From positions 1,860,001-1,924,000 of the forward strand of contig RBKR01000005.1 of the NCBI GenBank assembly GCA_004835665.1: 64,000 nucleotides of DNA, given 5' to 3'. The notes beneath the pieces are model-generated. The model saw only the letters and a list, made by a program, of their open reading frames with translations. It made no database searches and had not been told where the DNA came from. A program made the position numbers and the translations under genes. Each line of letters opens with the position of its first letter. Position 1 is the first letter of the stretch. Below are positions 10,616 to 21,398 of the stretch, one piece after another. Origin of the DNA: Phoma sp. XZ068 (Eukaryota; Ascomycota; Dothideomycetes; Pleosporales; Didymellaceae).

Positions 10616-11770
10616 CTACAGGACGGTGGGACTGCTATTAGCAAGCATGTCGATTACCAACTTGCCGCCAGTCCCACGGTGGGACTCGCTGACGAGCTGG
10701 TTGATACTCTCGAGGGCAAAGCTGCGGGTGACTGCGGCGATGCCGTGGGTGGCAGCAAAGTCCAGCATGTCGCGAAGCTGCTGGTTGCGACCAACAAGAC
10801 TGCCAACGACGCGAATGTCGCGAAAGACGACGTCAGCAGCGTTGAGGACAAAGCCGCGCTTGGGGAAGCTCACGACAACCATGGTGCCGTGGTTGCGCAG
10901 CAGCTGCATGCCCGTGTCGAAGGCGGCCTGCGACTCGGGCAGCAGCAGCACCGCATCGACGCCCGCCAGCTGTCCCTCGGCGGCGCGGTGCTCGCCCACG
11001 GAGGCGAGCGCCTGGGGAACGTCGAGGGCGCGTGCGTCGCTGATGGTGACGCGCGCCTGCGCCTGCACGTCCAGCCGCTCGACGACGGCGCGCAGCAGCT
11101 TCAGCGGCCCTTCGCTGGCCTCGACGGCCACGACGGCCATGTCCAGGTGGGCGGCAAACTGCACGGCCAGGTGGCCCAGGCCGCCGCCTGCGCCGATGAT
11201 GGCGACCTTGCGCGCGCCGTGGGTAATGCGGGCCAGCTCCAGCGCGGCCCACACGGTCAGGCCCGCGCACATCAGCGGCGCAGCCGGCACCGCCGTGATG
11301 CGCGCCGGCAGCGGAGCGACTTGGCGGCTGTCGACCAGCGCATAGTCCTGAAACCCGCCGTCTGCGGTGAGCCCCAGGTTCAGCATGTGCGGGCAGAACG
11401 GCGGGGCCCCGCGCCGGCACTCGCGACACGCGCCGCACGCATGGTAGGAGCGCCCGGGCACCCCAACCTCGACGCCCACGGCCAGCTGCAGCGCCTCGCC
11501 CGACACGTGCGGGCCCATGGCCACAATGCAGCCGGCAAACTCATGGCAGCCCACCCGGGGCAGCTCCTGGGACATGGCGCCTGACGCAAACACGGCGTCG
11601 GTGTGGCAGTACGAGGCGGCCAGCACCCGCACCAGGACGTCGTGCCCCTCTGGTGGCGCCGGTGTGTCGAGCATCTGCAGCTGGTAGGGCTCGTTGAACT
11701 TGTGCAGCACCGCAGCCCGCATCTTGGCTGGCACGGCAGACGTGCATGTTGCTGCTGCTGGTGTGGTCAT
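10616..11770 (-). CDS. Zinc-dependent alcohol dehydrogenase (MDR family), copy 2, unusually GC-rich
   Basis: Intronless, 384 residues. The start is the ATG at 11,770; the open frame extends 13 codons further only through a TTG. Zinc ligands are seen in ASYCHTDAVF (Cys), GCHEFAGCIVAMG (His) and PLMCAGLTVWAAL (Cys). The structural-zinc lobe is HACGACRECRRGAPPFCPH. The nucleotide motif is GAGGGLGHLAVQFAAHL. The reaction is alcohol/aldehyde interconversion with NAD(P). Codon third positions are mostly G or C over the whole gene, unlike both neighbours, and the lack of introns adds to the contrast. This may mean transfer from a GC-rich donor or strong codon bias; a phylogeny would decide. It starts about 150 bp from the 3' end of the aldehyde dehydrogenase gene, on the same strand. 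Confidence 0.87.
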   Translation of the reverse strand: MTTPAAATCTSAVPAKMRAAVLHKFNEPYQLQMLDTPAPPEGHDVLVRVLAASYCHTDAVFASGAMSQELPRVGCHEFAGCIVAMGPHVSGEALQLAVGVEVGVPGRSYHACGACRECRRGAPPFCPHMLNLGLTADGGFQDYALVDSRQVAPLPARITAVPAAPLMCAGLTVWAALELARITHGARKVAIIGAGGGLGHLAVQFAAHLDMAVVAVEASEGPLKLLRAVVERLDVQAQARVTISDARALDVPQALASVGEHRAAEGQLAGVDAVLLLPESQAAFDTGMQLLRNHGTMVVVSFPKRGFVLNAADVVFRDIRVVGSLVGRNQQLRDMLDFAATHGIAAVTRSFALESINQLVSESHRGTGGKLVIDMLANSSPTVL

Positions 11771-11921
11771 GGTCGTGCGCTCACAGGAAACAACGGAAGA
11801 GGGACTCAATGGCGGCGCTCTCTACAGCTGCTGCCATGTTGTACGCTTTCTATGGTGTGCATTGATTTCTCTCTCCACACAACTCCAATCTCCATAGTGC
11901 CAAGCCTTGCGTCGCCATCCT

Positions 11922-13600
11922 TCACCTGTCGACGTTGCCAATCGTCACCGACTTGATGTTCTGATACTCGGCCAGTCCATACTTGCTTCCCTCGCGACCT
12001 ATTCCCGACTCTCCAATCCCCCCAAACGGCGATTCCGCGGCGCTGATCAGCCCGGTATTGATCCCCACCATGCCTACTTGCAGTGCCCTGGCCACCCGCA
12101 AAACACGACCCACATCCTTTGAGAAGAAATACCCAGCAAGCCCAAACACTGTGTCATTGGCTAGCACAAGCGCCTCCTGGTCGCTGCTGAACGCGAAGAT
12201 GGGTGCCAGCGGTCCAAACGTCTCGTCATCCGCGACTTGCATGTCCTTGGTCGCGCCAGTGATGATGGTTGGCTCGAAGAAGAAGCCGCCATACAGTCCC
12301 TCTGGACGCTTTCCACCGCTTCGTAGGATTGCCCCTTTCCTCAATGCATCCTGAACATGGTCTTCGACCTTCCTCACAGCGGCTGCGTTGACGAGAGGGC
12401 CATGCGTGCTGGCAGCATCCAACCCCTTGCCGAGCTTCATAGCTGCCACTTTAGCCATGAGTCTCTCAGTGAATGGTTCGACGATACTTTGGTGCACCAG
12501 AAGCCGATTGGCACACTACTAGCATTAGCATTTTGACAGGCTCGGGCTGGGTTAGGATCCAATGTTGCTTACCACACAAGTCTGCCCTGACGACCGGAAC
12601 TTGCAAATCACTGCAGCATCGACCGCTATGTCGAGGTCCGCATCCTCCAAAACAATAAACGGAGCATTGCCTCCCAGCTCCATGCTGACCTTCTTCATAG
12701 TCCCAGCGGCAAGCTTTGTCAGCATTTTGCCCACTCCCGTAGACCCCGTGAAGCTGATTTTCTTGACCTTTGGATTCGTCGCCAGCTCGAGCGACGCCTC
12801 ACGGTCTTTAGTCGGTACAAGGGCAATGACGTCGGGAGGTATGCCAGCCTGCAACGCCAGCTTTGTCAGTGCTGCGGCCGTGAACGGCGTCTCGCTCGGG
12901 GGCTTGATAACAACGGAACATCCCGCAGCAAATGCAGGCGCAACTTTTCTTGTAATCATAGCCGCGGGGAAGTTCCATGGTGTGATTATGCCACAGACGC
13001 CAACCGGTTCCTTGAATGTCAGGACGACCGAGTTGGCGTATGAGCTGGGAATGGTGTCGCCGTAGGACCTGGTCGCTTCTTCCGAGAACCATTGGACGAA
13101 AGATGCTGCGTAAATGACCTCTCCACGAGCTTCAGCAAGGACTTTGCCGTTCTCGAGCGAAAGAATCGTAGCAACTAGAAGCAGATTAGCATTCGATACC
13201 AGGACAGCAATGATGATAGTGTTTGAGGAGGAATGTTTCAAGTGCTTTGTCTCCATTCGGGTTCGTTCAACGTACTGTCTTCTAGATTCTCCAAAATAAG
13301 ATCATTCCATCTTTTCAAAATTTGTCCTCTTTGTTTAGCTGTTGTTCCAGTCCAGAAGTCCGTGTACCCTTGCTGGCACCTATCGATGGAGATTATAAAG
13401 TCCTCCTTCGAGAAGTTCGAGCACTGTGCTAGTACTTGGCCTGTTGCAGGATCGTGTACAGCGAAAGTGTTGCCATGAGTTGCTTTTTTCCATTCTGCGT
13501 TGATGAAGCCTCTCGTCTCGAACAGTGATTGGTTCTTGAGGTGACCTACGAGCAGTGTAGGAGTCATGGGTGGAGCCTGGCGACTAGAAGGAGTTGCCAT
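11922..13600 (-). CDS. Aldehyde dehydrogenase, succinate-semialdehyde dehydrogenase type
   Basis: Three exons: 13276-13600, 12573-13174 and 11922-12515, with introns of 101 and 57 bp. The frame is 506 residues. Splicing restores LENLEDIATILSLENGK and SSGQTCVCANRLLVHQS, both conserved in SSADH. Other signatures are PVGVCGIITPWNFP, ISFTGSTGVGK (NAD(P) fold), MELGGNAPFIVLEDADLD (general-base Glu) and the catalytic Cys in GQTCV. The enzyme oxidises succinate semialdehyde or a close relative to the acid, feeding succinate to the TCA cycle as in GABA or gamma-butyrolactone breakdown. The start is the ATG at 13,600; a longer open frame begins at a TTG. No clear mitochondrial presequence is seen. It is followed upstream by the 3-hydroxyisobutyrate-dehydrogenase-like gene on the same strand. 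Confidence 0.9.
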
Positions 13601-13890
13601 AGTGAGATGCTGTTGACAAATGTGACCATTTTGCAAAAACAAATGTAGATATTTATTTAATCATGAAGTTCACTCACCACATGTCTTCTGTGCACCGTGA
13701 TGGTGAAGCCAGCCTACAGAACATCTCCACCATCCCCACAGTCTGAAATCATAGGTGCCCCACTTACCCCAATGATGGGGTGCCTTCTACAACCAGAAAT
13801 CTTGGGGAACAAATTGACAAGATGGAGAATAAATCATTTGTCTTGCTTTTACTTGCCAGTCTAGTATGGATTCCCTTTCTTTACGCTGTA
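13601..13890. promoter_or_regulatory. Promoter of the aldehyde dehydrogenase with GGGGTAA motif
   Basis: TTACCCC at 13764-13770 reads GGGGTAA on the coding (minus) strand, about 165 bp before the aldehyde dehydrogenase ATG. Open frames on the plus strand here are overlaps with the neighbouring gene and unsupported. Confidence 0.4.
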
Positions 13891-14945
13891 CTATTGAGCG
13901 GCGCCCGGAACGTCGCTCAGTTCAACGAGGGCGTCTTCATCATCATCTACAAACAGTCTATATACGCTCCGATAATCTTTCCCTTGACATTTGTCGCTTT
14001 CAACTGCCTTTTGAAAGGTTCTTTGCACTACTCCGGCAAGAACTGAACGTCCGCCGACTTGCTTTCGTAGATTAATCCCCATGTCAAGAACGCCTTTGCA
14101 CAGCTCGGTTGAGAATCCGCCCTCGAAATCTTTTGCAGCCGACGAAACTGGCGAAACTCCCTTGACAGGGTTTTGTTCGCGGCTATTATAGCACATGCCT
14201 GTGGAAATATTGATAACGCCAGCAAGCGTAGTGGGATCGAGCCCGTATCGGTTCCCCAGATCCATAGCTTCACACACGCCCAACATGGACACTGCAGAGA
14301 GGTAATTGTTGATCTGCTTTGTGGCAAGCCCGGCTCCGGCTCCACCGCAGTGAAGAATAGAGTCTGGCTTTGCCATTGTAGCAACAATTGATCGGATTTG
14401 ATTGAACGAAGAGTCTTCACCGCCGATCATGAAAGTGAGCGATCCGTTCTCAGCTCCACCACGACCACCTGAGACTGGACTGTCCACAAAAATCCCCAGC
14501 CCAGATGCCGCTACTGCGTGACCAACTTCAAGTGAGGTTGCAATTTCGATGGTAGAGCATTCAATGAACATCTTCTCGTTCGCGCTGGATTTCGAGACAG
14601 AGAGGAGTCCGCTGTCGGGGTTCGTGAAAGCATCGAGGACGTGAGGTCCCCTCGGTAGCATAGTGATAATGACATCCTGTTGGTAGCCTTGTGTCAGCGT
14701 TGTATAAACGATAGGCCTGTAATCCATACCGCTTTCTCTGCTACCAGCTTAGGGCTGTCAGCCACTTCGACCTTTCCGCCTACTTCAGCGACCCACTGAT
14801 CCCGTCTTTCCTTGACAAGTTCACAAACCACCAACGTGGAGGACTTTGGGATCTTTGCTCGTAGGTTTTTGGCCATACCATATCCCATGACTCCGAGACC
14901 TATGAAACCATAGGTCTTGTTAGGGATGGGTTCGAAGGCCTGCAT
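13891..14945 (-). CDS. 3-hydroxyisobutyrate dehydrogenase-like NAD(P)-binding enzyme
   Basis: Two exons: 14730-14945 and 13891-14676 (53-bp intron, GTATGG donor, CTGAC branch, CAG acceptor), giving 333 residues. Order: Rossmann motif GLGVMGYGMA near residue 16, then TMLPRGPHV, the substrate-binding block FVDSPVSGGRGGAENG, and the helix with the catalytic lysine GAGLATKQINNYLSAV. These place it in the beta-hydroxyacid dehydrogenase family (3-hydroxyisobutyrate, tartronate semialdehyde or related 2- or 3-hydroxyacids). It should oxidise a beta-hydroxyacid to the semialdehyde, a logical partner of the neighbouring semialdehyde dehydrogenase. It is divergent from the carboxymuconolactone decarboxylase-like gene. 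Confidence 0.88.
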
Positions 14946-15384
14946 GCTGTTGGTGGCTCGCTAGGTTCTGCACGTGCGGAAACTGTCACAAAGCGGCAGC
15001 AAGGTAGGAATATGTATCAAGTGTTGCATCCCGCGCTCCCAAGTCCAGTCACCCTTCCGTGGTCCTTTCTCCAACCTCTGAAAGGCTAAGAACAAACCTC
15101 CAAAGGGCTTCACTTGTGGACTAATACGCACGTCTGAGGTTGGTTAGCGTGGTGCGGGGTAATTGATTTCTGGCCCTGATGTTGGAGAAAAGTCCCTTGT
15201 ATTTGGGGTCGAATAGCGGCGTGCAGCCAATTGGCGTCCCCCCAAAGCATCGGAGAGAATTACATCTTGACAATATATCAAATATTCTATTGATTCCACA
15301 TACTACAAACTATCATTTCTCAACGAACAGCTCATCACATTCCAGTGTTAATCCATTAAAAAACAAACTACACATCCAATCATC
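14946..15384. promoter_or_regulatory. Divergent promoter with GGGGTAA motif
   Basis: Shared by the dehydrogenase (minus) and the decarboxylase-like gene (plus). GGGGTAA lies at 15156-15162, roughly 210-230 bp from each start codon. No gene is supported inside. Confidence 0.4.
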
Positions 15385-15962
15385 ATGTCTTCCGGAAATA
15401 AGGGTCTCTTCGAAATTGGATTGAAGAACCGACGGGAGGTTGTCGGCGATTCGTATGTCAACCGCGCCCTCCAGAACGGCTCGAGTGAATTTGCATACCC
15501 TGGGCAACAGCTCGTCACAGAGTAAGTACTTGGCACGATGCCGGAGCGGCAGCATAGATGCTGCCTCAGTCCTGCTTGTGCGATACATTCCAACCTTTAC
15601 AGATACTGCTGGGGAAACGTGTGGTCCCGTCCTGGTCTTGAACGCAAGCAGCGAAGCCTCCTCAGTAAGAGTCCCCGCTCGCTAGCAAATTTCTGACAAT
15701 TGTAACACGGAATGCAGACATCGGCATGCTCATTGCTCTGAAGAGCTGGCCAGAACTGGGTATCCACGTGCGCGGCGCTCTCAATAACGGCCTCACTGAA
15801 TTAGAGATCCGAGAGAGCATCCTGCAGGCGACTATCTACGTTGGCGTTCCAGCCGGCGTGGAAGCTTTCAAGGTAGCCGAGAAGACCATCAACGAAATGG
15901 TGGCAAACAACGAACACCAAAGGCAACTGAAGAGCATCTCTCCAGATGTGTCGGAAGAATAG
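15385..15962 (+). CDS. Carboxymuconolactone decarboxylase-family protein
   Basis: Three exons: 15385-15521, 15603-15664 and 15718-15962 (introns 81 and 53 bp). The spliced frame gives 147 residues, matching gamma-carboxymuconolactone decarboxylases. The conserved run after the junctions, TEYCWGNVWSRPGLERKQRSLLNIGMLIALKSW, then ELGIHVRGALNNGLTELEIRE and ATIYVGVPAGVEAFKVAEK, is the family core. The all-helical fold acts on a lactone acid in the beta-ketoadipate route, though many fungal members work on other substrates. No single exon shows the full domain, so a reader without splicing would miss this gene. It may handle a lactone intermediate in the cluster. Confidence 0.88.
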
Positions 15963-16518
15963 CTTGGGGCAAGCGGTGATGTTCCTCCTATCTGGAGAAA
16001 TGTTCATGTAGTTTAGTGCAGGCCTCTTCATGATGCACATCGTCTGCCGTCATATCGTATCCGCATTGTTCCAGTATGGCTCACCTGAGCTTTGTTAAGA
16101 ACCAAAATTATAAGTTTCAATTTTCTTGGTCCACCAGATGATGCAGGGCGATTGATCACAAGGATATGGATATCTAGGTGACAGCGTGAAGCCGATCAGC
16201 GTGCAAGCACAATCACATAGCATAATACATCTACCATTCTATAAATCTTCCTACAACTTCAGAAAGTTTCGTTTCATAACATTGTCTGAGAGTAAAGCAA
16301 TTTAGAGTAAATCGAGTGTTGTAAAATTGTCAAACACTTTAATATGTCGTGTGAACACATTCGTCACAAGGGGAAATCAAGACAATCGTTTTCCTGGACG
16401 TAGTATAGTTTGGGCCTATTCTTTCTACAATATAGAGATCCTTTGGCCTCTTCGCGTCAGGTATAGACTAATCCAATCGATGACAGAGACATAGCCACCT
16501 ATGCACAACTACTTAGTC
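15963..16518. other. Intergenic, nothing supported
   Basis: Downstream regions of two convergent genes. AT-leaning sequence with no coding frame, repeat or recognised motif. Confidence 0.5.
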
Positions 16519-18208
16519 TTACACGGCTGTATCGACATGAGCCACGGTAGACTTCTCGGCCTCGCCGTTGATGCATGTAGTCGTGACGTCTCCGGACACT
16601 AGCTCAATCTCTAAAACTCGCCTCCGTTCCTCCGTCATGTGGGTAAGATCAAGTGCAACTTCATCCCCAAACAGTTTTGAGATTTCCTCCAGACTCAAAA
16701 GCCTGGTCTCCGGAAGCATTGTAGCAAAAAACCAGACGCCGCAAAGAGGAATTATAATGAAGGTGAGGTAGTAACGCCAGCCCACTGACGCAAATGCAGT
16801 AGGGGCTGCCTGCGTGTATATGAGAGTCATCATGAACAATCCCATAACACTGAACCCAACGCCTTGTGCTCGAATTGGGGTCGGGAAGATCTCAGCGCAA
16901 TAGACGTAGGAAGAAGCGTCCATGCTGCCTCCGTAAAAGGTTACGAAGAGATAGAGAAAGAACACTCCGAATCCATTTCCGACCTTGTTAGTCGTGCCTC
17001 CGTACTTGGCCACCATGGCGGTGAAACAACTCAAAGATAGTGCACAGCCGGTCAGGCCAACCGTCATGATTCGAATTCTTCCGTATCGATCAAGAATCAG
17101 ACTGTTAATCCAGTTCATGAAGGCAGCCCATGAGTTGTAGAAGGCGTAAAGAAGTAGAGGGACGGATCCATAGAGGCCGAGGCCATTGTAAAGTAAAATC
17201 TGGTAGTTGTTGACAACGAGTACACCTGTTGATTGTGCAATGCACCTGTGCCAAGATTAGTGGCCTTTCTCATCACACATTGACGGGATCGAGCTACACT
17301 TACTGAACGAAGAATCCACTGATCAGGCGTCTACGATATGACTTTTTCTTGAAGATTTGAATTCAGGTGCCACCCACACCTTGCTCCCGCTCTAGCTCAA
17401 GCTGCAGTTGAATCTGATACATTTCTTCCATGGCGTGAGAATGAAGCTTTTTCAGAACGGCGAGCGCCGCGTCATTACGTCCCTTTGTGCAGAGCCATCG
17501 CGGCGACTCAGGTACCCATGGAGACCCAATGAGCAGGAGTAGTGGTGCAAGGATTTGCAGGCCTAGGCAAAGTCTCCATTGAATGGCACCATTCGTCAGG
17601 AAATAGCAGCCGTAGCCAACCCAGCCAGCCCCTGCCTGCACAATTGTTTTAGCAAGTTGCTCAGTATCTAAATCATGGACGAACTTACATATCCACAGAC
17701 AATCAAGAATCCGTGGGACCCAACCATACGACCTCGAGAATTTGCTGGCGACACCTCCGTCTGGTAGAGCGGCACCGTAACATCCATCATCCCCACGCCG
17801 ACTCCATTGAAGAATCGTGCGGTTAGGAACATTGCGATATGAACAGAACCAGCTTGGATGGTGGCTGTAATGACACAGATTGAAGCCACGACCTGAATTG
17901 TCCGGAGCCGTCCAAACCTGTTTGCGAACCAAGGCACGATAAGACAGCCGATCATGCCGCCACCTGCATAAAGTGCATTGCTTGCTAGAATACTTAGTTT
18001 TGTAACTATAGAACTAATGGCCTTGCTTACCGCCGACAATTCTGTTTCCCTCATCTGCGTTTGGACCTTCGAGATCAAGATTAAAATACTCAAAGAATGA
18101 GGGCAAGCCAATGACAGCGCCAATTATTGCAGAGTTGAAGCCATAAGTGAACGACCCCAAGGCGACAAAGAATACAATTATGAAATTTGTGAGAGAAGAT
18201 GTTCCCAT
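16519..18208 (-). pseudogene. MFS sugar-type transporter with one in-frame stop
   Basis: Four exons: 18031-18208, 17689-17984, 17304-17635 and 16519-17245 (introns of 46, 53 and 58 bp with good signals), 511 codons in one frame. Typical features of fungal hexose/lactose-permease-like MFS proteins follow: GSFTYGFNSAIIG, GRLRTIQ, SRGRMVGSHGF, PESPRWLCTKGR, SYRRRLISGFFVQCIAQSTG (rebuilt across a junction), RYGRIRIM and LPETRLLSLEEI. At 17363-17365 a TGA interrupts the third exon just before IQIFKKKSYRRR, where relatives usually have Trp or a hydrophobic residue. A 30-nt in-frame intron could remove it but would be unusually short. So the gene is either recently inactivated or has a tiny intron or sequencing error. 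It is divergent from a metallo-beta-lactamase gene. Confidence 0.75.
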
Positions 18209-18973
18209 ATTGGGTGTTACTCGTTGATGTTGCGAGTGGTGGTAGATATAGATTGGCTACAAAGCTTCGCGGAGTGCTTCATATACGCTTTGTAGGAGCC
18301 ATCTAGTGATATTCACCACTAGTACAGTGGCATTGAGTCGTAAATTTGGCTTTACATACCGCCATGGCGTTGTGGGGTCATTTTACCGGATTGCGTCTAA
18401 TTTCTGCCCATTGGGGCAGGATGTGGAGAAATTACGCCGACGCATTTCTGGAGAAGGAAGATAGGGTAAGGCTTAAAAACCTTCAATCTCTTGTATCTAA
18501 CCCTTCTTGCGAGTAGTCGATGGCATTCACTGGTTGCGTACGCTATGGATTATATCTTGTGTAAGAGAGAACTATTATGGAGTAACTGCCATCTGGCTCC
18601 AAGGAATGTCATGGGCTCATTTCACTGGAGTCAATGCCAAAGAGACTATCCACTGGCGTGTACCACAGGCATTAGGGGCATCCATGTGGCACGTGGTCAG
18701 TGCCAGGGTCTTCTCCCCTCTTAATTTACCCCACAACTTTTCCCCGCATCAGTACCACGCTACCTGCAGTCATCGCCCTGAACACCAAGCTTGCAGAGAT
18801 TCATCTGAGACCTACTAGCAGACTTTACTCTTCTTTCCACATCTCCCGTAACTCGCCCAGGGCCACTCATCAAATTAGAGCAATACTTGTCTTGGACGAC
18901 ATCGTTGTCGATAATCTGCTCACCTCTTTTATCATTTTGATCCATCTCGTCGAGCTCGAAACCGCCTAGCAAC
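18209..18973. promoter_or_regulatory. Divergent promoter with GGGGTAA motif
   Basis: Lies between the transporter (minus) and the first metallo-beta-lactamase gene (plus). TTACCCC at 18726-18732 is about 245 bp before the latter. A GGGGTCA variant is near 18,377. Plus-strand open frames at 18,490-18,820 lack any support. Confidence 0.35.
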
Positions 18974-20336
18974 ATGCGACTCCCATATAGCACTAGTACG
19001 GTGAAAGTCCGCGCCATAGACACAACAACGGAAATGGTGTGCGATTCCGCATCATTTGTTCGCCCTGTCATGCCTGGTCACGAGTTCTTGAACCTGAAGA
19101 CACTCTGTTTCTTAATCGACAACGAAGCGCAAAACAAAAGGGTTCTTTTCGACTGTGGTGCTCGAAAGGATTTTTGGAATGGCCCTGCGCAAACAAGGCG
19201 CATGATTGGAGGTCATGTCCCAGCACTACGCGTGGAGAAAGGGGTAGATCAGATTCTGGTTGATGCTGGAGTGGCCTTAGATTCGCTCGGTATGTTACCA
19301 TCAAGCTATTCTTGGTTCCATAGTGTCTAATATGTCGGCGATAAGATGCAATAATATGGAGTCATTGGCACTGGGATCATATCGGGGATGGTTCAAAATT
19401 TGCAGATAAGACGGACATAGTGGTTGGTCCCGGCTTCAAGGCAAACTTCCTTCCAGGTTGGCCAATAGACCCAAATGGCGTTCTATTTGCAAGTGACTTT
19501 GCGTATGTAAATAAAGTCCTATCACTTTCGTTTCCACGAGCTAACGATACGTATATAGCGGCCACAATATTGATGAGATAACCTTCGAGAAACACGACCA
19601 ATGTATTGGCGATTTTCGCGCGCACGACTACTTTGGCGACGGCTCTTTCTACATACTGGATGTCCCTGGCGTAAGTTTTCTCACTCCCTACAATAGTTCT
19701 CTTAGGTTGAGCAGGCGAAACTGACATGGTGTGCTCTAGCATGCGATTGGGCATATTTGCGGACTAGCACGGACAACGGAAGAAACATTCGTATTCCTAG
19801 GGGGTGACTGTTGTCATTTCCCTGGGACATTTCGCCCTACGCGTCGAGTACCAATGCCGGCTAACATCCCGGCAGAGGTACTCGATGATTACTTTCCTAA
19901 ACCATGTCCGTGTTCAATCTTTACAGAAATGAACCCATACCGCACAGGAGATGAGAGCCCTAATGATACAGCAGATGGTGGCAGTACTCCTTTTTACAAG
20001 GTAACTAGAAACAAAGAAAGCGCATACATCTGCCCTGTAATGGCGGAGAGCAGCATCCAAAGTTTAGAAGAGTTCGACGCAGATCCCAACGTTTTCGTCC
20101 TTCTAGCTCATGACGGTGCGCTCTTTGATGTCTTGCCCCTTCTCAATCATACGCCATATGAGCACATATCGGACTGGAAAACGAAGGGATACAAGGCACG
20201 CACCTTCTGGGGATTTCTAAACGAACTACCCAGAAACAAGGAACCTGGACGAGAGAAACTGGTGCCTGGATTGATGCGGGATGGCAAACGGATTGCTCTA
20301 GATTTCAGGGATTTATGTTTCCGCGATGTAGCGTGA
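18974..20336 (+). CDS. Metallo-beta-lactamase-fold hydrolase (lactonase/lactamase-like), copy 1
   Basis: Four exons: 18974-19289, 19346-19502, 19559-19670 and 19740-20336 (introns 56, 56 and 69 bp), 393 residues. Splicing assembles the zinc motif H-x-H-x-D-H as IIWSHWHWDHIGDG; the codon before it is split by the first intron. Later metal ligands are the His in HAIGHICGL and the Asp in FLGGDCCHFPG. The family hydrolyses lactones, lactams or thioesters; the layout with LFDCG before the HxHxDH resembles AHL-lactonase-type enzymes. No signal peptide, so intracellular. In Fusarium the lactamase MBL1 of the FDB cluster has this fold and opens benzoxazolinone rings; a similar ring-opening role here is inference. 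Confidence 0.87.
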
Positions 20337-20471
20337 CTCGCTCCTACATTTTCTGCATGTTTGTCATGGAAAAGTCGGAGGGCGATCAGTGAGACTGGTT
20401 CTTTTTTTTTTATAAAATCGCTCTATGCCCATAGGTACGATGAGCGCTGTGTTCCATCTCAAGAGTAGTTG

Positions 20472-21257
20472 CTAAGCTCGTACCCACCAGCTTTTCTGTA
20501 AGCTTTTCAATGAGCTCAAATCTCTCCGACCAGATTGGACGCACACTAAGCGTCCATGGTTCAAGGTATATGCCGAGAGTACTGACCTACTTATAGAAAT
20601 GCCCCATTCAATTTTGCCAGTCCACTTGTTCTCATACATAGCTTCACATGAAATCATATGGAACATCACTGGTTTTACCTTGAAATCATCGCGCAATTGT
20701 ACGTAAAGCTCATGGTTATCAAAAGACGCAGCATACAAAAGACGAACAAGGGTATCACCAGAATCCCAATTCCACATCCTCACACTGCTAGGTTACCTGG
20801 GAAGATACCTCTTTTCGTGAACTGTGATCAACAGTATATTCGATTACCAACATGGTTCTAGCGATTCACTATCATGTCCGTTATATGAAACTTCGTAACT
20901 TGCGCAGATCGATCGTTGATTTGTTGCAATTGCCATGAGCCACGGCCAAGCCGGCGCTTCATCGACAGGCTTGGACCCAAAAACTATGTACTCAACCTCC
21001 AACAAAATCAGCACCAAGATGTTTGGGGTCACTTCCTCTGCGACGGGACCTCGGCTATTGTCGGCTGAAATCTGTAGATACAGTGGAAACCAACCAAAAG
21101 AATTATTATAATTGCATACAATCGGAAGGGATGGCACCTCAGCTACCAATTCGGTTTGAGTTGATGCGGGACGCTTGACTCTCTTCGGAGCGTGATTTGG
21201 AGAAGCGACCCCACCAAGAAACTGTTGGAGAAAGTGGGGAGGGAGGACAATACCAAA
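20472..21257 (-). CDS. Tentative hypothetical gene, start unresolved
   Basis: An open frame at 20,848-21,257 can be joined by a 59-bp intron (20789-20847, GTAATC donor, CTAG acceptor) to a frame below 20,788 reading RMWNWDSGDTLVRLLYAASFDN and CEAMYENKWTGKIEWG. A second donor (GTAGGT) follows near 20,602. No ATG opens the upper part, so an upstream exon or decay is implied. No domain is recognised. The rest of the 20,337-21,398 gap shows nothing else. Confidence 0.25.
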
Positions 21258-21398
21258 CACAGGCGTTTACAAAGCACATCCTGCCGAACTTCGCCGTCAG
21301 CTGCATGCAGTCTTTGTAACTAACAAATCAGTCTGTGTTGGTTGATCAACGGACATCGTCTCTCAACTGTGATCCTATTACAACGGACCACACGAACC

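Noticed and set aside
17363..17400. A 30-nt intron removing the transporter stop
   Set aside because: In frame but shorter than fungal introns normally are, and no branch site; kept only as an alternative.
18490..18820. Overlapping plus-strand open frames as a gene
   Set aside because: No domain, codon pattern or splice signals; the region is better explained as the divergent promoter of the transporter and lactonase-like genes.
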